Below, one piece after another: positions 8,594 to 13,948 of a DNA stretch of 13,948 nt. The stretch spans positions 1 through 13,948 of the forward strand of contig SKWV01000159.1 of the NCBI GenBank assembly GCA_007128755.1, read 5' to 3'. The translations under genes were made by a program, and so were the position numbers. Source of the stretch: Trueperaceae bacterium (lineage in GTDB: Bacteria > Deinococcota > Deinococci > Deinococcales > Trueperaceae). The notes beneath the pieces are model-generated. The model saw only the letters and a list, made by a program, of their open reading frames with translations, was not told the DNA's origin and did no database searches. How positions within the stretch are numbered: the stretch's first letter is position 1; the number at the start of each line of letters is the position of its first letter.

Positions 8594-9865
8594 TCAGCCG
8601 TCGCCGGCCGGGAGCGGCCGCACGAAGGGCGTGATCAGCGCCTGGAGCGCGGGCGGGATCGCCGCCAACGCCAGGATCGCGCCGTACCCCCCGAACCACT
8701 CCATGCCGAGCGCGAACACGAGCGGGCCCACGGACGTCCCGGCGACGGTGATGGTGGTGGCGAGGCCCTTGATCGCCCCGATGTGCGTTCGGCCGAAGTA
8801 GTGGGCGTACGCGCTGGCGGAGATGGCGTTGCGCGTCCCCTGCGAGACGCCCAGGATCATGCCGTACACGAGGATGAGGTCGGGCCCGGCGACCCGCGTC
8901 GCCATCAGCAGCGCCGCCGACTGGAACAGCAGGGCGGCGACGAGCAGGATGCGCGGTGACATGCGGTCGAGGAGCATGCCGGCGGCGAAGCCCGTCCCGG
9001 CCGTGACGAAGGCGAGCGGGATGAAGACGGTGGCGGCGGCGATGCGGTCCAGGCCGCTCTCGCTCATGATCGAGAAGTGGTGGAAGATCAGCCCCGTCCC
9101 GAGCGCCGAGATCCAGAAGTCACCCGCCGTGAAGAGCCAGAAGGTCCCGGTGCGCCGCGCCTGGGCGAGCGTGAAGGCGGCCTCCTTCGTCACGGCACCG
9201 CCCGAGACGCGAGCGCGAGCGTCGGGCTCGAGCCCGTAGCGCTCCGGCTGGCTGCGGAACAGCAGCGCCCCGATCGGCAAGATGGTGAGCGCGACGATGC
9301 CGCCGAGCAGCATGTAGGCGACCCGCCAGTCGAAGCGGCCGATGAGCCCCTCGATGAGCAGCGGGAAGAACGCCGTGGCCGCCGCCACCCCGATGCCGGC
9401 GATGCCGACGGCCATCCCGCGACGCCGGACGAACCAGATGTTGATGATGTGCACGCTGGCGAGGCTCAGCGCGCCCTGCCCGAGGCCGCGGAGCAGCAGG
9501 AAGCCGATCGCGAGCGTCCACAGTCCCTGCACGAAACCCATCCACACGCAGGCGAGCGCGAAGGCCGCCGAGATCACGACGACCGCCAGCCGGGGGCCGC
9601 GCCGGTCGATGAAGCGCCCGACGAAGGGCAGCGCCATGGCGCCGGCGAGCGTGGCGAGGGTGTACGTCAGCGAGACCTGCGACCGGGTCGCCCCGAGGTC
9701 GAGGATGATGCGGTCGAGGAAGACCGAGATGCCCAGGGTCTGCCCCGGCGTCGTCATGATCATCCCGAACGTGCCCGCCGCGAGGATCACCCAGCCGTAG
9801 TGGACGGGGCTCTTCTCGACCACGCGGCTTCGCAGCGGGGCGCGCTCGGGGGGTGGGGAGCTCAT
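8594..9865 (-). CDS. major facilitator superfamily transporter
   Basis: This 423-residue protein has about twelve hydrophobic helices and MFS signatures. The loop between helices 2 and 3 reads GRFIDRRGPR (motif A), with a partial counterpart GMLLDRMSPR in the second half. The N-terminus (VHYGWVILAAGTFGMIMTTPGQTLGISVF) recalls the oxalate/formate-antiporter and monocarboxylate-type MFS branch, but the substrate cannot be told. The start is the ATG at 9865-9863 (minus), preceded by GAGAGGA about 9 nt upstream. An upstream in-frame start would add 23 Arg/Pro-rich residues with no family look. The gene converges on sdaAA and diverges from the NADH dehydrogenase gene. A link to serine or carboxylate uptake is possible but only by position. 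Confidence 0.88.
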   Translation of the reverse strand: MSSPPPERAPLRSRVVEKSPVHYGWVILAAGTFGMIMTTPGQTLGISVFLDRIILDLGATRSQVSLTYTLATLAGAMALPFVGRFIDRRGPRLAVVVISAAFALACVWMGFVQGLWTLAIGFLLLRGLGQGALSLASVHIINIWFVRRRGMAVGIAGIGVAAATAFFPLLIEGLIGRFDWRVAYMLLGGIVALTILPIGALLFRSQPERYGLEPDARARVSGGAVTKEAAFTLAQARRTGTFWLFTAGDFWISALGTGLIFHHFSIMSESGLDRIAAATVFIPLAFVTAGTGFAAGMLLDRMSPRILLVAALLFQSAALLMATRVAGPDLILVYGMILGVSQGTRNAISASAYAHYFGRTHIGAIKGLATTITVAGTSVGPLVFALGMEWFGGYGAILALAAIPPALQALITPFVRPLPAGDG

Positions 9866-9884
9866 GGCTTGCGATCCTCTCGGG

Positions 9885-9936
9885 CGGTCGACCGAGCCCA
9901 TTGGACCACGGCGCCGCGATGGGGTGCGGGGCACCC
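9885..9936. promoter_or_regulatory. divergent intergenic region with two inverted repeats
   Basis: The 140-nt region between the MFS gene (minus) and the NADH dehydrogenase gene (plus) contains a perfect 10-bp palindrome, CGGTCGACCG, at 9885-9894, about 20 nt upstream of the MFS start. It also holds a 6-bp inverted repeat, GGGTGC-GGG-GCACCC, at 9922-9936. The second is centred near -41 of the predicted NADH dehydrogenase start site. No clear -10 for the MFS gene was found. These may be binding sites; the regulator is unknown. Confidence 0.3.
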
Positions 9937-9957
9937 GAACGATCGACGAGGAGCCCG

Positions 9958-9963
9958 TATGCT
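9958..9963 (+). promoter_or_regulatory. -10 box for the NADH dehydrogenase operon
   Basis: TATGCT is close to the -10 consensus (4 of 6, TANNNT). The predicted start near 9970 leaves a leader of about 36 nt containing GGAGGA at 9991-9996, 9 nt before the GTG at 10006. No convincing -35 hexamer lies 16-18 nt upstream. Confidence 0.45.
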
Positions 9964-10005
9964 CATCCCTGGAGGCACGTTCGTCGCCTCGGAGGAGATC
10001 GTCAG

Positions 10006-11310
10006 GTGCCTACCGCCCGTCCTCGTGTCGTCATCGTCGGAGCCGGCTTCGGCGGCCTGAACGCCGCTCGCGCGCTGCGCCGCGCCGACGTCGACGTGCT
10101 GGTGATCGACCAGCACAACTTCCACACCTTCCAGCCGCTGCTCTACCAGGTCGCGACCGCCGGGCTCGACGCCGGCGACATCGCGCACCAGGTCCGCGGC
10201 ATCTTCGCACGCCAGCGCAACGTCCGCTTCCTGATGGCGCGCGTGGGCGCGGTCGATTGGGACGCGCGCGAGGTGGAGCTCGAGAGCGGCACGCGCGAGC
10301 CGTTCGACTACCTGATCGTCGCCGCAGGCGCCGTGTATCACGACTTCGGCACGCCCGGGGTGTTCGAGCACGGCTTCGTCCTCAAGAGCCTGCACGAGGC
10401 CGTGGCGCTGCGCAGCCACATGCTCAGGCAGTTCGAGCGCGCGGCCGCCGACGAGGGCCACATCGACCGGGGCGGGCTCACGTTCGTGATCGTCGGCGCC
10501 GGACCGACCGGCGTCGAGATGGCGGGGGCGATGGTCGAGCTGTTCGATCGCGTGCTCCCGAAGGACTACCCCGAGCTCGACGTCGGCCGGGCGAAGGTCG
10601 TCCTGCTCGAGATGACGGACCACGTGCTGGCGCCGTACGGCGAGCGGAGTCGCGCCTACGCCGAGCGCGTGCTGCGGCGGCGCGGGGTCGACCTGCGCCT
10701 CGGCACCGCGGTGCAGGAGGTGCACGCCGACCACGTCGTGCTCGCGGGCGGCGAGCGCCTCGGCACCGCCACGCTCATCTGGGCGGCCGGCGTTCGCGCC
10801 CACCCGATCGCCGAGGCGCTCGGCGCCCCGCTGGGCCGCGCGTCCCGGGTCGATCTCATGCCCGACCTCAGCCTGCCGGACCGCCCCCACGCCTTCGTGG
10901 TGGGCGACATGGCGGGGACCACGGGCTCGGGCGGCACCCTGCACCCGCAGGTCGCCCAGGTCGCCATCCAACAGGGGAAGCACGCGGCGGCGACCATCAT
11001 CCGGCGGCTGCGCGGCGAGGACGGCCGCCCGTTCGCCTACGCCGACCGGGGGCAGATGGCGATCATCGGCCGCAGCGCCGGCGTGGCCGAGCTCTCCCGC
11101 CGCTTGGGCGGCTTCCGCTTCACAGGGTTCCTCGGCTGGCTCTCCTGGCTGTTCATCCACCTGATCTACCTGCCCGGCCATCAGAACAGGGTCAACGCGT
11201 TCACCAACTGGACCTTCAACTTCCTCACCTACGAGCGCCACGCGCGGCTGATCCTCGACGAGGAGACGCCACGGGACGAGCAGGTCGGCCGCGGTACCAT
11301 CGTCGGGTGA
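10006..11310 (+). CDS. ndh: type II NADH:quinone oxidoreductase (NDH-2)
   Basis: This 434-residue flavoprotein should oxidise NADH and reduce quinone at the membrane without proton pumping. It has the FAD-binding GAGFGG (12-17) after a beta strand, and the family block TFQPLLYQVATAGL (41-54). The NADH-binding GAGPTGVE follows at 164-171, then FVVGDMAG (297-304) and the quinone-site motif AQVAIQ (317-322). The C-terminal part (about 370-410, GFLGWLSWLFIHLIYLPG) is the amphipathic membrane anchor. The start is the GTG at 10006, with GGAGGA 9 nt upstream and FAD motif right after; a longer in-frame reading back to 9853 lacks homology. Its last codons contain the -10 box of the next gene, and its TGA overlaps that gene's GTG. 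Confidence 0.95.
   Translation: MPTARPRVVIVGAGFGGLNAARALRRADVDVLVIDQHNFHTFQPLLYQVATAGLDAGDIAHQVRGIFARQRNVRFLMARVGAVDWDAREVELESGTREPFDYLIVAAGAVYHDFGTPGVFEHGFVLKSLHEAVALRSHMLRQFERAAADEGHIDRGGLTFVIVGAGPTGVEMAGAMVELFDRVLPKDYPELDVGRAKVVLLEMTDHVLAPYGERSRAYAERVLRRRGVDLRLGTAVQEVHADHVVLAGGERLGTATLIWAAGVRAHPIAEALGAPLGRASRVDLMPDLSLPDRPHAFVVGDMAGTTGSGGTLHPQVAQVAIQQGKHAAATIIRRLRGEDGRPFAYADRGQMAIIGRSAGVAELSRRLGGFRFTGFLGWLSWLFIHLIYLPGHQNRVNAFTNWTFNFLTYERHARLILDEETPRDEQVGRGTIVG
11295..11300 (+). promoter_or_regulatory. internal -10 box before the phosphatase gene
   Basis: TACCAT ends 6 nt before the GTG at 11307, the same spacing as the other leaderless candidates. It lies inside the last codons of the NADH dehydrogenase gene. 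The phosphatase gene may thus be expressed both by read-through and from its own leaderless start. No Shine-Dalgarno precedes the GTG. Confidence 0.4.
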
Positions 11311-12128
11311 CCACCACCGATCATGCCGCCTTCGACGACACCGCCGTGCAGGAGGCGCTCGACGTCGCGAACCTCGCCGCCGACGCCGCGGCGCGCATCC
11401 ACCGGGCCTACGCCGGCGGCCCGCTCGACGTCGGCACCAAGTCGACCGACATCGACATCGTGACCGAAGTGGACCGGCTCGCCGAGGACGCCATCCGGCA
11501 GGTCGTCGCTCGCCACTACCCCGACCACGCCGTGCTGGGCGAGGAAGAGGGCCAGGACGTCGACGCCCGCTGTCGCTGGATCGTCGACCCGCTCGACGGC
11601 ACCGTCAATTACGCGCACGGCTTCCCCTTCTACTGCGTCTCGGTCGCGCTCGAGGTCGACGGCGAGGTCGTGGCGGGCGTCGTGCTCGACACGGCGAACG
11701 GCGAGCGCTTCACTGCCGCGCGCGGCCGGGGCGCCTTCGTCGACGGTCGCCGGCTGCGCGTGAGCACGACGACCGACCCGCGCCAGGCGCTCCTGGCGAC
11801 CGGCTTCGCCTACGGCGGCGAGACCGTCGCCATCAACGCCGGCGTGTTCGCCCGCATGCTCCCCCAGACCAGGGCCATCCGCCGCGCCGGCGCCGCCGCG
11901 CTCGACATCTGCTACGTGGCGGCCGGGCGGGCCGACGGCTACTGGGAGTTCGGCGTCAAGGCCTGGGACGTGGCGGCGGGCGTGCTCCTGCTGCGCGAGG
12001 CCGGCGGCACCGTGACCGGTCCCGACGGCAGCCCCTACCGCTGGGAGCACGAGGCCATGGTGGCGAGCAACGGCGCCCTCCACGGCAAGCTGCTGCACCT
12101 GCTCGACCTCGGGCACCCCTTGGCATGA
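11307..12128 (+). CDS. inositol monophosphatase family protein
   Basis: This 273-residue protein is a complete member of the Mg-dependent inositol-monophosphatase family. The metal-binding motifs are GEEEG (78-82), WIVDPLDGTVNY (91-102) and KAWDVAAG (218-225). The family includes inositol-1-phosphatase (SuhB), histidinol-phosphatase of the HisN type and 3'-phosphoadenosine 5'-phosphate phosphatases; the sequence alone does not decide between them. No his or cys genes are nearby. The start is the GTG at 11307, whose last bases overlap the upstream TGA (GTGA), and which lies 6 nt after a TANNNT box. Its stop overlaps the next ATG (ATGA), giving a tightly packed three-gene unit. Confidence 0.92.
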   Translation: MTTTDHAAFDDTAVQEALDVANLAADAAARIHRAYAGGPLDVGTKSTDIDIVTEVDRLAEDAIRQVVARHYPDHAVLGEEEGQDVDARCRWIVDPLDGTVNYAHGFPFYCVSVALEVDGEVVAGVVLDTANGERFTAARGRGAFVDGRRLRVSTTTDPRQALLATGFAYGGETVAINAGVFARMLPQTRAIRRAGAAALDICYVAAGRADGYWEFGVKAWDVAAGVLLLREAGGTVTGPDGSPYRWEHEAMVASNGALHGKLLHLLDLGHPLA

Positions 12129-12439
12129 GTCCCGCCGAGGCGCTCAGGCGCTACTTCGCCGAGGTGAGTGCGGCCGTCGAGGCGGCGCATCGCGGCCGCG
12201 GCGGGCTGCCCTACCGGAACGGGACGTTCGTGGTGAGCGCCGTCGCCGGCGACGTGGAGTGCACCCTCAAGGACGTCAGCGAGGAGGACGCGATCCTGAT
12301 CGCCGCCGAGCTCCGTGCGCTCGGTGCCCGCGTCGTGGTCCGCGGCGCCACGCGCTGCCCGGCGTGCGGCGCGCTGGTGCCGGATCAGGATCACTGCGTC
12401 GCCTGCCGAGCGCCCTTGGGCGCCGAGGGACGAGGCTGA
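12125..12439 (+). CDS. small zinc-ribbon protein, unknown function
   Basis: This 104-residue protein overlaps the phosphatase stop by 4 nt (ATGA), so it is probably translated by coupling. Residues 1-75 form a small alpha/beta-looking domain (helix, strand TFVVSAV, strand VECTLKDV, helix EEDAILIAAELRALG, strand RVVVRG). The C-terminus is a treble-clef or rubredoxin-like knuckle pair, CPACG (78-82) and CVACR (91-95), which should bind one zinc. I do not recognise the family. High GC third positions and the tight overlap argue that the gene is real. The position suggests a role tied to the phosphatase or simply the operon's last gene. Confidence 0.7.
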   Translation: MSPAEALRRYFAEVSAAVEAAHRGRGGLPYRNGTFVVSAVAGDVECTLKDVSEEDAILIAAELRALGARVVVRGATRCPACGALVPDQDHCVACRAPLGAEGRG

Positions 12440-12470
12440 AGCGACTCCGCGACGTGCCCGGCTGCGAGAC

Positions 12471-12489
12471 GCCCGGCCGCGCGCCGGGC
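12471..12489. terminator. hairpin between convergent genes
   Basis: GCCCGGC-CGCGC-GCCGGGC is a perfect 7-bp GC stem with a 5-nt loop. It lies 31 nt after the zinc-ribbon gene stop and 3 nt from the stop of the convergent SDR gene. It could act as a two-way terminator, though neither strand shows a T-run. Confidence 0.45.
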
Positions 12490-12492
12490 CGC

Positions 12493-13359
12493 TCACGCCG
12501 CTGCGTCGACGCCCGTCAACCGCTCGCTCAGCCGCCAGAGGTGCCGCTGCGCCTCTTCGTCGCGCGCGAGCCGCGGCGGCTCCTGTCGGCGGCGATCGAC
12601 GAAGTAGCCCCCGGTCACGCCCGCGACCTCGGGTGACGTCGCGAGCCAGACGGGCGTCTCGGCGCCGCGCTCGGGCGAGCGCCCGGCGATGCGCTGCGAC
12701 AGCTGCACCATCCGAGCCATGAAACCGCCGTCGTGCCCGAACTTCGTGGCCACGAACCCCGGGTGGACGGCGTTGGCGGTCACGCGCGTCCCCTCGAGGC
12801 GCCGCGCGAGCTCGAGGGTGAACAGGACGTTCGCGAGCTTCGACCAGGCGTAGGCGCGGAAGGCGTCGTAGCGCCTGGTGGTCTGCGGGTCGTCGAGTTG
12901 CAGGCGCCCGAAGTGGGCGGCGTTCGAGGTCACCACCACCACCCGGCCGGCAGGGCTCGCGATGAGCTGCGGCAGCAGCAGCACCGTGGGCATGAACGAC
13001 CCGAGGTGGTTGAGCGCGAAGGTGCGCTCGAGGCCGTCCTCCGTCTCGGTGCGCCGGTAGGCGAGCGCCCCGGCGTTGGCCACGAGCACGTCGAGGCGCT
13101 CGAAACGGCGCGAGAACTCCTGCGCCATCGATCGCGCCTCGTCCGGGCGCGACAGGTCGGCCCCGAGATGGTGCACGTCGGCGTTGCCGGTCTCGCGGCG
13201 GAGCGCATCGGCGACGGCGGCGCCCGAGCCGCTCGGGCGCGACACGCCGACCACGCCCCAACCGCGCTCCGCCAGCGATCGCGCGATCGCGAGCCCGACG
13301 CCGCCGCTCGCTCCGGTGACGAGCGCGACCGGCCGCTCGGGGGGTGCAGACGCGCTCAG
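12493..13359 (-). CDS. short-chain dehydrogenase/reductase (retinol dehydrogenase-like)
   Basis: Read from 13359, this is a 288-residue classical SDR, an NAD(P)-dependent oxidoreductase of unknown substrate. The cofactor motif TGASGGVG is at 15-22, the structural NAG at 95-97 (VANAGAL), the catalytic Ser at about 145 (VVVTSNAA) and YAWSK (Tyr170, Lys174) in the active site. HPGFVATKF follows. The FALNHLGSF block and the segment before the YxxxK resemble retinol-dehydrogenase/WWOX-type SDRs. The first in-frame GTG (13254) would remove the Rossmann motif, so it cannot be the true start. No ATG, GTG or TTG exists upstream in this frame up to the window edge. CTG at 13359 overlaps the upstream TGA (CTGA), with GGAAGAG just before it, and is the likeliest start unless a base is wrong. 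Confidence 0.85.
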   Translation of the reverse strand: MSASAPPERPVALVTGASGGVGLAIARSLAERGWGVVGVSRPSGSGAAVADALRRETGNADVHHLGADLSRPDEARSMAQEFSRRFERLDVLVANAGALAYRRTETEDGLERTFALNHLGSFMPTVLLLPQLIASPAGRVVVVTSNAAHFGRLQLDDPQTTRRYDAFRAYAWSKLANVLFTLELARRLEGTRVTANAVHPGFVATKFGHDGGFMARMVQLSQRIAGRSPERGAETPVWLATSPEVAGVTGGYFVDRRRQEPPRLARDEEAQRHLWRLSERLTGVDAAA

Positions 13360-13948
13360 AACTCTTCCGGGAACTCGAGCGGCCTGGGACCGCGCTCGCG
13401 CCGAGGCGCGAGGCGATCGTCGTCGAAGCGCGTGGGCCGCGACGCGTCCGCGTCGCTGGTGACGCGCCCCGCATCGGGCACGTCGTCGTCGCGGAGCTGA
13501 GCGTCGCGCAGCTGGGCGTCGCGGAGGTCGTCGCTCCGTCGCTCCGGCGGCCGCTGCTGCCCCTGGGCCGGCCGCTTCGGCTGCGCGTCTCCCGGCCGGA
13601 CGCGTTCGGCTTCGGCTCCTCGCTCGGCCCCGCGTTCGGGCAGGTCGGGCGTGCGGATCTCGCGCACGACCGTCCGGATGCGCGCGCGCGAATGGCGTCC
13701 CGCCCGCGCCTCGGCGCCGGAGTACGGGAGGTCGGCGGCGGCGTCGTCGCCCATCGCCTCGTCGCCGCTGAGCTCCTGGTCGCTGACGAGCAGCTCGTGC
13801 AGGTCGAGATCGCGTACCGGTGTGGCGGGACGCGCGGCGGCCGGCGCGACGGCGGAATCGCTCTCCGGCCCGCGGGTCGTGGGAGGGGCCTGCACGCGCT
13901 CGGCACGGGGCCGTGCCCCGTGTCCGAGCAGCGCGAACAGGTCGGCCG
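13356..13948 (-). CDS. C-terminal part of an acidic/arginine-rich protein, unknown (partial)
   Basis: The frame is open from the right edge to the TGA at 13358-13356, giving 196 residues of a longer protein whose start is outside the window. The part nearest the edge, ADLFALLGHG, looks like the end of a folded domain. It is followed by a Pro/Ala/Arg/Glu/Asp-rich stretch without hydrophobic core, probably disordered. Within it are an acidic patch (LVSDQELSGDEAMGDD) and a small repeat (LRDAQLRDAQLRD). It ends in PLEFPEEF. I cannot name the family. The high GC third positions along the frame and the CTGA overlap with the SDR gene support a real coding sequence. A GTG at 13895 could be a start, but the frame continues upstream. 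Confidence 0.6.
   Translation of the reverse strand, partial: ADLFALLGHGARPRAERVQAPPTTRGPESDSAVAPAAARPATPVRDLDLHELLVSDQELSGDEAMGDDAAADLPYSGAEARAGRHSRARIRTVVREIRTPDLPERGAERGAEAERVRPGDAQPKRPAQGQQRPPERRSDDLRDAQLRDAQLRDDDVPDAGRVTSDADASRPTRFDDDRLAPRRERGPRPLEFPEEF
13487..13531 (-). repeat. three degenerate 15-bp tandem units
   Basis: Three consecutive 15-bp units (13487-13501, 13502-13516, 13517-13531) share CGTCGCG followed by a variable half. On the minus strand they encode five-residue steps of the form x-x-L-R-D (DDLRD, AQLRD, AQLRD). The copies differ from one another by 2 to 5 bases, so this is a small coding repeat rather than a mobile or regulatory repeat. Confidence 0.5.

Noticed and set aside
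9901..9906. TTGGAC as a -35 for the NDH-2 promoter
   Set aside because: The distance to TATGCT at 9958 is over 50 nt, far outside the usual spacer.
9862..11241. Long minus-strand frame antisense to the NDH-2 gene
   Set aside because: The product has no recognisable domain, and the plus strand here encodes an intact NDH-2 with all motifs.
12035..13906. Long minus-strand frame of 623 codons
   Set aside because: It runs antisense or out of frame to the zinc-ribbon, SDR and acidic-protein genes. The product is a Ser/Arg/Pro/Ala low-complexity sequence typical of a shadow frame.

Overview
The window is GC-rich (roughly 70% by eye) bacterial chromosome, with dense genes and short or overlapping junctions. 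I infer a member of the Deinococcota, plausibly a high-GC Trueperaceae-like lineage. The HU protein has a C-terminal half that, from memory, is nearly the Thermus HU sequence (RTGVKPGT..EKIKIPA..YPAFKPGK). Several GTG-started genes also carry a TANNNT -10 box whose last T lies 6-8 nt before the start codon, the leaderless arrangement reported as common in Deinococcus. A high-GC actinobacterium is the main alternative, since leaderless genes are frequent there too. No rRNA, tRNA, CRISPR array, insertion sequence or phage gene was seen.

Layout. (1) Positions 1-1148 hold the tail of a LuxR-type regulator, a 69-residue free-standing LuxR/GerE helix-turn-helix protein, and a two-gene operon of DUF4342-type proteins. 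The first of the pair is canonical and the second has diverged toward a membrane segment. An inverted repeat sits near -43 of the operon's predicted promoter. (2) Positions 1149-4250 hold uvrA behind a 237-nt intergenic region that contains a very strong hairpin. (3) Positions 4274-6446 form an envelope cluster: an unknown six-helix membrane protein, a YihY/BrkB membrane protein and a PlsC-type acyltransferase. (4) Positions 6590-6883 encode HU, with the best -35/-10 promoter of the window and a hairpin terminator. (5) Positions 7026-8578 encode a two-subunit iron-sulfur L-serine dehydratase (beta then alpha). (6) Positions 8594-9865 (minus) encode an MFS transporter that converges on the dehydratase. 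(7) Positions 10006-12439 hold type II NADH dehydrogenase, an inositol-monophosphatase-family phosphatase and a small zinc-ribbon protein, each overlapping the next by 4 nt. (8) Positions 12493-13948 (minus) hold an SDR oxidoreductase behind the 3' end of an acidic/arginine-rich, probably disordered protein that runs off the window.

Most of this is housekeeping: nucleotide excision repair, nucleoid structure, phospholipid synthesis, serine catabolism and respiratory NADH oxidation. I do not see a clear new multi-gene system. The least ordinary points are the DUF4342 pair beside a solitary LuxR-type DNA-binding domain with a well-placed candidate operator; the repeated leaderless promoter pattern, with -10 boxes embedded in the 3' ends of upstream genes; and the SDR gene, which has no ATG, GTG or TTG before its Rossmann motif and may start at a CTG overlapping the upstream stop codon.
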